Assembly: GCF_014805625.2 (NCBI RefSeq)
Contig: NW_023998414.1
Coordinates: forward strand, 8,775,914-8,839,913
Direction of reading: 5' to 3'
Length of the DNA: 64,000 bases
DNA from: Glossina fuscipes
Taxonomy: Eukaryota > Arthropoda > Insecta > Diptera > Glossinidae
In this document: piece after piece, positions 12,127 through 23,960 of the stretch
Position numbering within the stretch: position 1 is the stretch's first letter
Layout: every line of letters starts with the position of its first letter
Translations under genes and position numbers: made by a program
Notes under the pieces: generated by a model
Database searches by the model: none
What the model saw: only the letters and a program-made list of their open reading frames with translations
Told to the model about the DNA's origin: nothing

Positions 12127-12560
12127 GAATCTTTTACAAACATACGTATGCCGCAAAACGAGTCTTGTTTCTCTTCATCGCAAATTAAACGCCTTGACAC
12201 CCCGAAGGCGTGGTTGAACTCGTAGTTTAGAAGGAAGGAAATTCAAATCTGTAGTTCTATAGCCCATACGCTCTAAAAAACTGATGATTATCTAACATTA
12301 TCTAGACAAAAAAAAAAAAAAAACCATCTATTTGTCTTTGTTTAATTTTTTTAAATATAGTGAAACACTTCGTCACAGCTAATGTTGCGATTTGTTATTA
12401 AATCCTATTTTCTTTTTGCTTTCTTTTGTTTCAACTTTGCTTGCTATACGTAATTAACTGGCATATGCCTCACCATTATAGTGCCTTTGATTATAACGAA
12501 TTACACTCTATCTCCAGCAGGTACAACTTTCAAGTTATACTTTAATTTTTTTTGAAATTG
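11103..12560. other. No gene recognised; short microsatellites
   Basis: Includes (TA)n at 11475-11502, a shorter TA run near 11550-11564 and a 28-base A run at 12096-12123. Nothing coding or structural is otherwise apparent. Confidence 0.5.
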
Positions 12561-12599
12561 TAAATCTCTTGTAAAACTAACAATGCTATTTATGTTGTA

Positions 12600-12800
12600 A
12601 GTGGCTTCCAACTTGTGCAATTATAGTCTCGTGCAGCTATTGCGACTTGTTCGTTGAACGCAAAAATGCGTAATGGACAGACGGATAGACAAACTTAGAT
12701 CGAAGCAATAAAACATGAATTTACCTCAAGTTCTTGTGGGTGTTCCGTACATTCAGAAAACGATTCTAAATCGATCGATATAATGAAAGGTGAGCGTCTC
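12600..12800 (+). repeat. Family A repeat, 3' part
   Basis: Contains TTGCGACTTGTTCGTTGAA followed by a GGACAGACGGATAGACAAAC block and CGATCGATATAAT. This is the same order as the 39.5- and 46.1-kb copies. The 12-base core CGACTTGTTCGT is shared exactly with the 39.5-kb copy. Confidence 0.65.
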
Positions 12801-13355
12801 TCAAGTTGTTCCGGAAGTTGTTCTGTAAATTCGCATAAACTTATTATAATTTTGTACCATAAATAACATGGGATTGTAAAACAACATAAAGGAAAGAAAT
12901 GTTCGTTGGCAATATTGTTTTCGCCTTTGAGAATATTCTCTTACTAGCTTTAAATTGTATTCTGTATAATACATAAAGCGACCATCGTGCTGCAGTGGCA
13001 AGCAAAATGTGTATATACTTGTGGCTTGTATATACACGCGATTACAAAATAAAATGTTTAGACTGTTTTTAAAAATCATTTCGCAAACAATCTGCGATCA
13101 CATAAATCTAAAATCACTACAACAAATATGTTAATGCTTTACCAAATACCAAAGTGAAAAAAAGGGAAGAAATAAAAACAATTATTGCGGATCATTAGGT
13201 AAGGGTAGGAGGAAACATACCGCTTACGATATCGTTTGATTGATCTTTATTGACACCTGAATTAATTAATAAATATCGAGACAGACGTATAATTGTCGTT
13301 TTCGAATTCTATTGTAGAGCACCATATCTCTTTTTGAAAGTGTCAAGCCAGAACA

Positions 13356-13747
13356 ATGGAAAAATCGGGGATTTAATCGAAGAAAATACCGTTCAAAGGC
13401 AACATTGGTTTGAAAACTTTTATATGAGGAGTAGCTCGAAAACAGCGATTAGTCAGTGGTGTGTTGCTTTTAAATGGGGTCGTACAGGCACCGATTATGC
13501 TGAATGCATTGATCGCTGTGGCAACGATAGCTGCAGTGGCTAAACTAGGAAACATCAACAAAATTCGAAATATTATTCTCAATAGTTGAAAACTGATGTC
13601 CCAAGAAATTGCTAGCATAGTAAATCCATTAAAAAGTAAATGCTTTAGTGTGGCACAAAGATACCTCGGCACACACAAGTTCATAGCTGCAATGACATCA
13701 TTGCATGTATTAAAGGCTAAGACCCGGAAATTATTGACTGACTTATG
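13356..13747 (+). pseudogene. Mellifera-type mariner transposase relic
   Basis: The start is placed at the ATG at 13356 (MEKSG), as in mellifera-group mariners that begin ME(K)xEF. Fragments in two frames line up with the family in order. SSSKTAISQW and FKWGRTGTDYAE (13430-13505) match the WFxxFKRGRTSTEDAERSGRP region. NINKIRNIILNS (13552-13587) matches ENIKKVHKIILND. IASIVNPLKSKCFSVAQRYLG (about 13610-13670) matches IAExLxISxxxVxxIlHxxLG. Several stops and at least one frame change are present, and the catalytic DD34D part is absent. I see no terminal inverted repeats, so the element's borders are unknown. The opposite-strand 127-codon frame is a shadow of this relic. Confidence 0.6.
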
Positions 13748-13771
13748 ATGTAACAAAAACGTTAATGAACA

Positions 13772-13822
13772 TTTCGATTTATTTATTTATTTTATTTATT
13801 TATTTATTTAGTTTTTATTTTT

Positions 13823-13853
<31 letters not shown>

Positions 13854-13865
13854 TTTTTTTTTTTT
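13772..13865. repeat. (ATTT)n microsatellite
   Basis: Tandem TTTA units with interruptions, followed by a T run to 13865. Seen directly. Confidence 0.9.
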
Positions 13866-14880
13866 CTGTATATCTTACAAATAACAAAATTGTTTTAAGC
13901 TACTCTGCCTTTACTTGGTTGCATTTACTTTTATGTTTGTTTGCCTGTTCATATAAAAAGTACTTTATATGTGCTTATATATGTATGCTGCAGTAAAAAT
14001 AGCAGCAACTTGATGATAAAGTTTATTTTAAAACTTTTCTTTTTCCAACATCCTATATACAGTTGTTGTGTTAGGGTTATCGTTGTTACTGTTTTCCTTT
14101 ATTATTGATGGCGGTGTAGCAAGCAATCTTTTGAGATTTGACAATAAGTTTGTCTTTCTGAATTCAATTCGCAGCAGCATTCTTGTACGAATTCAATATT
14201 AATGTATAAGATTTTTATTTTCTTTCTTATTGCTGGTGTTCAGTGTTGTTATTGGTTGTTTTTTTTTTTTTTTATTTTTTTCTATTATGGTAGAGTGGTA
14301 ACGGTGGCTTTACGCTTTCTGATAAAAGATTTTAATAAAATTTTTACTTTTTGCATATATTACTAAAATTTGCATATATGTATCACTTTTTATTATTCCA
14401 CGTTTTACTCCTCTTGCATAATTTTTTTTTGGAAATTTAAAAGAAAAGAAGAAGAGCGAGAGATTAAAAGGACAAAAAAATGACGGTGTATATGTATACA
14501 CAACACAAAATAATTCGCTTGAGTGATAATAAGATAAATGAGTGGCCGAATAGTGGTTACACCAGTGTGGTTAGTTTGTGGTCAACATAATCAACAATTA
14601 TCTGCAAAAGCAGAGGCGAACGTTCCCATATGCCGTTGGAAGCAATTAAATTTTTAAGATACTGCCAAGCATAAAAGGCCTAAATTTATTTCTACTAGCG
14701 AGCATTTATTTTAACACTTATCCTATAACTAAGCATTAATAATTATCTTATTGTTCGAAATGATTACCTTTTCATTTTTTTCTTTTGCATTTTCCTTATA
14801 CAAAGCAGAGAGTACTTGTAGAGCTCTAACTGTCAATAGTGTCGATTCGTTGGGGAACAAAATCCGTATGCTTGGCAACA
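13866..14880. other. No gene recognised
   Basis: T-rich and A+T-rich sequence, with a T run near 14261-14272. A TGGCCGAATAGTGG near 14543 resembles a pol III A box, but no B box follows, so I do not call a tRNA or SINE. Confidence 0.5.
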
Positions 14881-14924
14881 CTCAAGGAGACTTAAGATAT
14901 CCTCTCCGATCGAGGAAATGATTC

Positions 14925-15030
14925 TAAGCCAGTCTATCCATCTGCCTGTCTCGTATTCTTATGCTTACCGCAATCTTTGAGGTATTTTGATGAAATTTGC
15001 CACACCGACATGTTGTCGCCTATTTACAGA
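14925..15030 (-). repeat. Family A repeat, degenerate reverse copy
   Basis: TCTATCCATCTGCCTGTCTC resembles the reverse complement of the GACAGACGGACAGAC block. It is followed by GAGGTATTTTGATGAAATTTG, which corresponds to the reverse-strand GAGATATTTTGATG block of the 23.8- and 50.9-kb copies. Only this part is recognisable. Confidence 0.45.
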
Positions 15031-15070
15031 AGCTGGATCAGAACACTTCTCAAATAACTTCTTCCTTTCA

Positions 15071-16110
15071 TATGTCGTTACGTCAATAGCGGCATTAGCC
15101 GAAATGGTGTACGTATAGTCAATGTTAGATTGTGGCCCGCTAAAGATTTGCCCCGACTTCTTTTGTTTGTATCAATCATACAGGGTGTTGTAACGCGAGG
15201 TATCAATTTAACACAATGGCGTAACAGACCAGACACTACGCCTTTGAAGCTAACTGTTGCCTACAGAGTAGCAAACTATTTAAAATAAAAAAAAATAAAA
15301 AGAACTAAAAATAAATCCGAAGCAAGAATACTGCTCAAATTTTTATATATCCTCAATAATAGCTTCGAGCGCACAGTTGAAGTAAAATATTCACTCAGAG
15401 CGAATAAGATATTTTTGCAGCACTTTTTTTGAACAAGTTATTTATTTTTGCTTTTTCCGTTCGCTTATAAGAATTTTAAAGGGTTTACTTGATAAGGTAA
15501 TTGGGTTGAAAGCGAATGCGAACGTAATATAAAGCATGGATTCCATGCATATATGGTATCAAGGACAAGTTTTGCTTTAAATTTTTCTTTTGCATGCCTG
15601 TTGTGAAGAAAAAGGTTATGTTCAGTTGAAGAAAATAATAACAACAACAACAACAACAATTTTCTTTCCTGTCACGAAACTAGTGACGCGATTAAGCTCG
15701 ATGTTGTCATGCAGAATGTTATTTAATATGGGCGTGGTCCTTGTAATTAATTGTTTAACACAATTATTTCCCTACATAATCGCTATAAATATTAAAATTT
15801 TATAGTTTATAGCATCTCGTAGAATGTCTTCTTACTCATCTGGATATTTATTTCAAGAAGTATGCGACACAATTTGATGATAGACTATGCCATGTTTTGC
15901 CTAAGCCAGCCCGCCGTTTTATTGAGTCACACACACATGTTGTGAAAGCTGCATTTTCTACTCAAAGATGAACACCCACACAAGAAAGACAATCTACCAA
16001 TAATACTTACAAGACCAAACAAAATAGCGTCTTTAGTCCTCACGATATCACGATACCTGACTACTCTGCGATTTCTTACCAGTTGAGCAAAGAGATTGAT
16101 TGCTTTTGGT
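15071..16110. other. No gene recognised; short (CAA)n
   Basis: A (CAA)n-type run at about 15637-15659 is the only clear structure. The rest is A+T-rich unique-looking sequence. Confidence 0.5.
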
Positions 16111-16118
16111 TTTAATCA

Positions 16119-16395
16119 AAAAGAAGTGAGGAAAGAGCATAACATAGGCAGTGGACGGAAGCTAGCGGATGTGTGTCCTTTCAATAAGTGTTATGTCTTT
16201 ATCGGCTGATTACTTACTATAGCTACAACCAAGTATGTCCTATTGCCCTGAGATTTGAAGCCGTAAACACTCACTTAATAGCCGCGGCTCTGCTTCACTG
16301 GGGCTATATGACAGCCCTATTCAACGAATAACATAGCTGTATTTGAAGACGACTAAACAAATACTTAGGACTAACTGAATTTTGCTCTCTAACAA
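16119..16395 (+). repeat. Repeat C, copy 1
   Basis: Similar along its length to 33274-33545. Shared landmarks in order are AAGAAGTG, TAAGTGTTATG, a divergent stretch, ACTTACTATAGCTACAACC (here) against ACTTGCTATGGTTACAGCC (there), CCAAGTA, and then a block ending ATACTTAGGACTAACTGAATTTT against ATGCTTAGGGACAACGAGATACAATTT. No reading frame stays open in either copy, and I do not recognise a protein. It is probably a fragment of a transposon of unknown class. Confidence 0.6.
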
Positions 16396-16599
16396 TTGCG
16401 GCAACCTCTTACACAGAATGGTTCCCTTGCATACATTCGCTATTGTGTTTATGATATTTGATGTATAGGATGTAATGCCTTATAATCTTACAAGCATTTG
16501 AATAGACGCTCTTAGGATCATTCGATATGAATCTTAATGAATACATAATGATTACACATACACATACAAGGCTATAGGCATAAGTACTTGCATAATACG

Positions 16600-16632
<33 letters not shown>
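16600..16632. repeat. (TA)n microsatellite
   Basis: An imperfect TA run, seen directly. Similar runs follow at 17411-17442, 17534-17558 and 17864-17903. Confidence 0.9.
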
Positions 16633-17408
16633 TTACGTTTTGAGTACGTATACTATATGCATAAAGTAAATTATTGACTTTTCACCTTTAAACTTGACGG
16701 CACTTATCTCCCGCTGTACAAGCTTTAATAATAACTTTATTGAAACTAAAGTAGCAATAGCTTTAAATTTACATAGCTGCACAGAAATTTTCCCCTGACA
16801 TCATCAAATAAGCACATTCATTCACTCATTCAATTTCGATTCCTTCAATTCATATAATGGTATCTGCCTTCTTAATCAGTTGACCTGCGCTAAATCAGAT
16901 TTGTAAATCAATTGAATACGTTCACTAAAATGTCAAGACAACATAACGGAATATTCTATATACATATATATATAAATAAATATATATATGATCAGTCACT
17001 CCACTGCAAGGATACCAGTATGGATATGATAGTGATTAGCAAAAGCCATAGGAAATGGGGAACAACGATGGTTTAATTTATTAATCGAAAAATCGAACAA
17101 ATATAAAAAGATTTTTGACATAAACGTATATATAATAGGCAAAAAGCAGTAACAAATATATTCGTATTGATGAAAGAGAGAGCTTTAACAATCTAGTCCA
17201 GTATGAAACAAAAACAAACTACGACTTTAAATAACACATCTGATGAATGTAGCAATTTATTGCCGAATTTATAACTAGTGAGACTTTCTCTGTCAACATC
17301 TCCTTCTTATATTCCTGCTTATGCTAAAGATTATGAGGGGTGCTCAAAATTCGTTTTAGAGAAAAGGCGTTCATTGTTTTTACTTTATATAATTTGCACA
17401 AGTATATA

Positions 17409-17410
<2 letters not shown>
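16633..17410. other. No gene recognised
   Basis: A+T-rich sequence with a short TA run near 16960-16990. No coding or RNA signature is visible. Confidence 0.5.
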
Positions 17411-17443
<33 letters not shown>

Positions 17444-17526
17444 GCATGTAATCCATTTGAACACGTGGTGCACACATAGCATTTGCTTGAATAGATTATG
17501 ACTCAAGTGTTCTTCTTAGGAATATC

Positions 17527-17557
<31 letters not shown>

Positions 17558-17858
17558 CGCTGTTGTTATTCCCATGCCTGTTAATGCTGTTGGTGTTATT
17601 ATATTTTCACTATCTAGAACTGCTATTGCTACTATTACTACTACTACCAGTTGTTTTGAATTTTTTTCAAGTCTAATATCATTCCCCATTGTCCGCTGTC
17701 TGTTGCTTTCCGGGCTTGCCTATCGCTATTTTCTTTTCTCTAGTTACCGCAATGTTTTCATTACATCACCGCTACTGTTAATATCTCGCTGTTGTTGATT
17801 CCTTATACGTATATAATGTTATTTCATTTCTATATTTGTGTTGTTAAGTGTGTACGCT

Positions 17859-17903
<45 letters not shown>
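17411..17903. repeat. Cluster of (TA)n microsatellites
   Basis: Three TA runs (17411-17442, 17534-17558, 17864-17903) lie within about 500 bp, separated by T/C-rich sequence with ACT repeats near 17633-17648. Frames running through them are Tyr/Ile translations of the repeat. Confidence 0.85.
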
Positions 17904-17912
<9 letters not shown>

Positions 17913-18479
17913 TGTTCATGTATACATATGCGTAAATTTGTATCTGTTTATATGTTTCTGCAATTGCTTGTTTGTATATGCATGCATCTCTGTAGTCAAA
18001 TACAAGCACCCTACCATACAATTAAATTGAAAATCGTGCTTTTACTAAAATTATTCATTAGAATAAATTCAATGTACGTTCGCATCATGCATATTGATAT
18101 CGAATGCAAGAGCATACAGGTGAGTGAGGATGTGGTTACATATTCTTAAACAACATATAATTTAAATAGTCGGACTTAAAAATTACATTACGCTATAATT
18201 TCAATTTAAAATATGTGTTCAAACCAGGACAAGAAAAATATCATTTCTCGAACTAGTTTTGATGAGATTGCATGTGATTCGTATTTCTGTTTTCTTTTTT
18301 TTTCTTGAGTATGTAATGCAAATCTACGGCATTTGTAAAATATATTTAACTTCAAGTTAAAACTAACTAAAAAAAATTAACTTCGATTGTGACCGTGAAA
18401 AGAAAGACAAAAGAATTAAAATTTCATACCTCACAATATTGGATGGACGCTGCTTAAAATAAAAGTTCATATCGATATG
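17904..18479. other. No gene recognised
   Basis: A+T-rich sequence with no recognised feature. Confidence 0.5.
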
Positions 18480-18900
18480 GTGTATGTGTTGTACTTAATA
18501 ACGACCACAAACACTGGAAAGCAAATTATTTACAGTTTTTGTTGCATGGGCGTGTCCTTTCACCCATTTGGTTAATTTTGGATTATTTCGCAAATTTTTA
18601 AGGAAACGGGAGAATGCTTATCACAATTTGGCAGGCGGACAGATGGACAGGTGCGGGTCCTTTCACTGATTTCGCTCATTTGTAATACCAAACTGCGTGC
18701 AAAAACTTCTAACGTTTCGGCCAAATTTTAAGTCGACGACTTCATTTCAGCGGCTAAGAGAATGTTTTGAACATACATTACACGGACGGACAGATGGACA
18801 TCGATTCAGGATTTGATGCTGAACTAAAATCTATATATATACTTTTTGAGATTGCTGAAGCTTCCTTCTACCCCTAGCAAATGTTTTGATGTAATGAGTA
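18480..18900 (+). repeat. Family B repeat (GATTCAGGATTTGATGCTG type)
   Basis: Contains two GGACAGATGGACA blocks (18639-18651 and 18787-18799). The second is followed by GATTCAGGATTTGATGCTGA, then ATCTATATATATACTTTTTG, then GAAGCTTCCTTCTACCCC. This order is shared with 52.9-53.0 kb and, in reverse, with 53.6-53.7 kb. I recognise this arrangement (GATTCAGAATTTGATGCTGATC followed by ATATACTTT and CTTCCTTC) as a repeat type found widely in flies. It also holds a GGGCGTG block near 18549, as do other copies. Confidence 0.65.
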
Positions 18901-20129
18901 AATACCTCAACGTTAATCGTTATATTCAATATTTTCCTAATCATTAAACTAAACGTAGAATGTGGAGTTATTTGAAGATGCTCCCATGACTATGATTTCT
19001 TTCCCCATTTTTGGTATGTAATTGCAACTCAACCGAAGAAGTACGCAAATTGCAAACAGCACCTTATTAGGGTAAGCAACTGAAGTAATCTTTATTATGA
19101 AGATTTCTAATACATTGTAAGATTCCTGCTCGAATTCCTGCCGCGCTTTAATAATAATGTTCTCGTTGCACGCTGTGCTAAACTCTTCAAGCTAAATGCT
19201 AAAATAATTATGACGTTGTCATCATCTTTAATTGTGAGGTTTAATAACAGCATATATCATATTATGATAAAATGTTAGTCGTCAGTGGTTTGCATTTTCA
19301 TTTTTAATTTTTTTCAAAATCTCTGTCAATAGTTGAAAAGAAAAAAATGCTAGCAATTTCTTTTTTGTTAGTGTGATATATCATGAGGATCGTGACGTGA
19401 TAAAATCGTTTCGCTTTGTATAGAAAAGAGTAGAGAAAATAGAGAAAAGAGACCTTGAAGGTGGATGTTGAACTATAAGACGTGAATTTCCTTGTGTAAA
19501 ATGTGGAGAAGCGTGGAATTATCTCATTTTCCTTTTATTTTAGATATATAAAAGCTGTGGTTAGGGCCGTAGATATTAGACCGTAATCGCGAATCCTTAT
19601 TGTATTCGATTAACTTGGATTCGATTAAAAAATTTAAAATTTCGATCTTTTGTATCGTTAAGCATAATATATAAGTGCGACTAGCTTTTGATCCTCGAGC
19701 TAGGATTCGATATATAAAGGCAAGCTAGCCGAATGAGGCCCAGAACTATATTGACGAGCTTACATCTGTCGTTAGCAGACGAACATGCCCACTTTTGGAA
19801 AGCACTCATCAAAACGTTCTAGTCTTTCGAAAAATATTAAACTTTTTGTTTACTAAATGCAAACAGTAAACAAGTTAATAATCAATCCTCGCCGTCCTTA
19901 TATCTCTTTGTGATCTATATTTGTTGCTTTTACATGTTGCTATTACATAGCTTCTCTTGTGTGCGTTGTTTAACTTACGCTTTCATAAGCCTTACCCTCA
20001 CTCTTCAGCTATTCGAAGGTCAGCTTAAACGCCTATCTAGAGTATTTTTATTCCATTTCTAAATTTATTTCAATTATATTAATAAATTAGGAAAAAAAAA
20101 TCATTGTTCGTTTATAATTTTCTTCTTTT

Positions 20130-20131
<2 letters not shown>
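18901..20131. other. No gene recognised
   Basis: At 19640-19730 the sequence has two TATATAA-like motifs near TAGCTTTTGATC and CGAGCTAGGATTCG, which could be promoter debris from an LTR, but no repeat ends or reading frame support that. Otherwise featureless. Confidence 0.4.
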
Positions 20132-20164
<33 letters not shown>

Positions 20165-20293
20165 NNNNNNNNNNNNNNNNNNNNNNNNNNNNNNNNNNNN
20201 NNNNNNNNNNNNNNNNNNNNNNNNNNNNNNNNNNNNNNNNNNNNNNNNNNNNNNNNNNNNNNNNTTTTTTTTTTTTTTTTTTTTTTTTTTTTT
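20132..20293. other. Assembly gap inside a T homopolymer
   Basis: A T run (20132-20164) meets exactly 100 N (20165-20264) and then another T run (20265-20293). Exactly 100 N is a conventional placeholder for a gap of unknown size. The apparent Phe-rich or Lys-rich reading frames across it are artefacts. Confidence 0.95.
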
Positions 20294-21310
20294 GATGAGT
20301 AAGTAACAAAAATTATATTATAAAAAAAAAAAAAAAAGAAGAAGAAAAAACTTTGAAATAATCAACTAACACTAATGCAATCTGAAGCATTTTGTAGCAT
20401 AGCATTTATTTATATGGTGCCCTTCGAAACCATTAATTGCGTATCCATACAATTGACAGTATATACGAACAGACAGGCACTCTCATACACTTTACTATGA
20501 ATCTACTAAAACACATAACATTAAATTAAATGCAATTGCCGCCGATTCAATTGAATTCAATTTAACAAATTGACATATTATAGCCTGAAGCCTGGCGTTG
20601 TTAGCTTGCGCTTGATTGGCTTCGAAGTTATGCATCATTATGGTGTACGATCGACACATACTTATTGAATTTTTCGTTATTTATACTTTACAGTTAAAAC
20701 TATTTTTCATTTAAGAAGTTAAACTGAAATTTAAAAAACAACAATAAAAACAAAAATACCAAAAAAAAAAAAAAAAAAAAAATACACTTTACACTGAACA
20801 ATTTATTTGACTTGTACGAAATATGTGCCAGCATGCAATAGCATTTCATTGGAATTTTTCGGTTCTGCATTATGAAAAAAGTCTCACTATATTGAAAATT
20901 TACATTTAGTTTCCAACATTTCATTTCAAATTTATTTACTAAGTAAATTGTATCAACAAACAATTCAATTTTGCCCATAATTGAAATGTTTTAAAACTAA
21001 CGTTACTAACGGCATTTGCTATCTTATTTACGACTTTAACAAAAATTTATTAAATGTTTACATAACGCATCGGAAATCCTACAAATCAAATATATGCATA
21101 CACTCTTGATCAGTATGATTTCCTCCTTCCAGAGAATTATTACGAGTTCAAAAAAAAAAACATTTTAAGAGAAATCAAATTTTACCTTAAAATATCGCAT
21201 ATGGTAATGCCAATAGGTTAAGCCTGGTTAGAATTCATCTTATTTCTCTATTCATTCATTCTACCGCTTACTTCATCTCGAGATAGATCTAAGTAATAGT
21301 AATTAACTTG
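20294..21310. other. No gene recognised
   Basis: A+T-rich with A runs at about 20322-20337 and 20761-20782. No coding, RNA or transposon signature was seen. Confidence 0.5.
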
Positions 21311-21600
21311 GAAAAGATTGTGTATAATATTGGCAGAGGGTAAAGTCAATCGAAATCGACCGAATCGAAACTCGAAGTGACTCGAAACTCAGTCGAGAGA
21401 GAGTGTCGAGTCAAGAGAGTTGAATTGTATTATTCGAACGGACAAGATCAGATCGAAAATTAAAGTTTTTTAAATACAAATTCTTGTAAGTAGTTTGTGA
21501 ATAGCTCTCCTAAGAATTGTAAGTAAAAACTGTACTATCCCAAAAATCACAATTTGACCCTACGAACTTAATTTCGAAAGGAGAAGACGGTTTACGTGAC
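21311..21600 (+). repeat. LTR-like segment 1
   Basis: TGTATAATATTGGCAGAGGG, then GTCAATCG, then many TCGA-containing short repeats, then TCGAGTCAAGAGAGTT (21408-21423), then AAGTAAAAACTGTAC, then AATCACAATTTGACCC. The segment near 27.3 kb has the same order: TATATAAGTATTTGCGC, GTCAG, the identical 16-mer TCGAGTCAAGAGAGTT, AAATAAAAACTCC, AATCACAATCAGTG. A TATA-like box, a downstream start-like segment and an A-rich poly(A)-signal-like stretch is the order expected of an LTR. No gag or pol frame is nearby, so at best this is a solo-LTR relic. Confidence 0.4.
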
Positions 21601-23640
21601 AGTACGATATATACGCGTATGGATATTATTTTTGAGATTATATTATGAACGGATCTTCACAGTAATCTACATATTAAAACGATAGGATGCTTACGCTTGT
21701 CTAATGTATGGCGTTGCATTTACAATAGATCCACATATATTTTTTTTTATTTAAACGTCTTTGGTGTCTTTTGTTTTGGAGATATGACCAATCACTCCAG
21801 AGATGTCCCCCAAACGTGTAATTTGATGAGGACTAGAAAGAAATAGGTGAACTGGAGAATGAGGCCGCAACCAAGTGGCTATATGCTCAATCTGTAAGTC
21901 TTAAGCTTTAGCCCGTTGCAGTAGCAACCAACCCCTTTGCAACTCACGAACGTTGACTTTGTGTTCTTGTCCACTCAACTGGTTATGCTTTTTAGTTTTT
22001 ACTCTACTTACCAAGGTGGAATAAAATAAAATCTATTCTAAAGGTATTCACTTCTTGAGTCGAATTTTTAACACTCATAACCTAAAAAGAGCTCTTTACT
22101 ACATGGGAACACATTAGTGAACGTCCCAGTTTCGTTTCCGCTAAGAATATAGAATATTAAGGGAATCACGTAATCATCAACACGATATTAATAATATTAA
22201 GAACAAGCATCGGCAAGGTTTTTTATGTTTTTCAAGACATTTTTCTTAACTGTACGCAGAGATAGAAATTGCGCAGGTGACGGATAATGAAATGAAGAAA
22301 TTAGTATGAGACATGTTTTCTTATTGTCTTGAAGGTTTCTGGCCAACAGATAACTGCAAAAACTCTTCTAAAAAATACTAAAAAATGGCAATTCCGTTAT
22401 CGTTTATGGTAAGGCCATTACTATAATATACGTTGTGGTGATGTAAAAATTTGATGAGAATTCTTATTGTGACCATCGATCGATTTTACTAATCATAATG
22501 ATTAATATAAACTATGAAAGAAAAAAAAATTTGAGAGCAAGCGTGGAACGGATTTGAAATTTATCCTATTTATAATACATAATTTTAGGCGTTGTACACG
22601 CTTAAGAAATTTAAGATACACGCTTGTCTCGTACCAAAACAAAGAAAAACAGTTGGCATTAAATTTTAGAAACCATTTCAAACGCCTACGTTATCAATAT
22701 TTGGTAACAAATTAACCGTATCAGCCCTATTAACATATCAGTATTAAGATAATCATATGTAATGATAAAAAATTGTGACCTTTGTTTTCGAAATTGTTTA
22801 ACCGTTTCATCTATGTCGTAAATTGATTTATTGATTTCCCTAATGACAACAATAAATGGGAAGCAACTTTGTTTATAGCGTTTAGAAAATTCACGCTTTT
22901 ACTAAACTCTATGAACGTTCTTTCCCGTAATGTATGAATCATCGAATTCACTGATCTAGCGCTTAATAAATTCTAATCGATGTATTATTTTCTTTATGGA
23001 AGATACGAATATGTAGATAAAAATGCAGTTTACCGCCAAAAGCTACTTCCAAATCATGAGCCATGTCTATATTTTGAAGTGAAGTATTCCATTAAGCATA
23101 AGTTCATTCTTCAAGTAGATAATTTCTTATATCATTCTTTTCTTTTCTACCTCTAGTGTTAAGAAATAGACTGAGGATCAAGAAACTAAATTATCTAGGT
23201 TAGCTTGAAGGACCCTAGGACCAAATTTAATGTTAACAGACATTTGGATGACTTGGTCACATATGAGAGATTGCGAATATATATATATAACACAAATAGA
23301 ATCGATCCAAGGCAGCCTTTCTCTGCGATGACGGTTACAAAAGTCATCATGAACTTGTATACTTCTTATTTTCATGAGTAAACTCTTTCATTCAATGCAA
23401 AATGCTTTGGTTTACTTTAATCGCATTTATAATTTAGTTTTTTACCAAAAAAAAATCAAACAAATAGATAAGTAGATCAGTATATCAAATAGTAAGTAAA
23501 TAGCATCGATAAACCGATTTTCCTCCAATGTAAACTAAATAAAGTAAGGATGTTACGGACGTATGATGAAATCACGGCTTTTCATGCCATTTTGTCAGGT
23601 GACAAATTAAATACTAAACCCCTCTCACATTTTTCACACA
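21601..23640. other. No gene recognised
   Basis: A+T-rich sequence. Nothing in either strand could be tied to a family. A short TA run is at about 23279-23288. Confidence 0.5.
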
Positions 23641-23679
23641 TCATACATCATTTGTGGCATAGTAAAGTTGTGCGGGTCT

Positions 23680-23870
23680 AAGCTATATCCAGAAAGACTA
23701 TAGATAGTCTTACCTTTTATTGCAACGATTCGTTCAGAATCGAATTATAAATTAATCTAAACTTGTCTGTCCGTCCGTCCAACTTGTAATCTTGCGTTCG
23801 AAGTATAGATCGATATTTCGGAGATATTTTGATGGGACATGGTACACTGGCGTGTTTTTTTTTTTTGGAT
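23680..23870 (-). repeat. Family A repeat, reverse copy
   Basis: On the minus strand it reads CACGCCAGTGTACCA, then CAAAATATCTC, then GGACGGACGGACAGACAAGT, then TTAGATTAATTTATAATTCG. The 39.5-kb copy has the matching CACGTCAGTGTACCAG and a purine-rich GACAGAC block in the same order. Confidence 0.7.
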
Positions 23871-23960
23871 CAAGGTCGAGGCTATTAATAACGGTTCGGA
23901 TCAAACTACTTTTTCGACGACATCGTTTTGTCATATACATAAACTTTTTTTTTATTTACT

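Noticed and set aside
14535..14560. A-box-like TGGCCGAATAGTGG
   Set aside because: No B box within 100 bases, so neither a tRNA gene nor a SINE is supported.
17838..18149. 103-codon frame through the TA microsatellite
   Set aside because: Ile-Tyr repeats from (TA)n, with the remainder showing no family.
20104..20309. Phe-rich and Lys-rich frames spanning the N gap
   Set aside because: They are translations of homopolymers and unknown bases.
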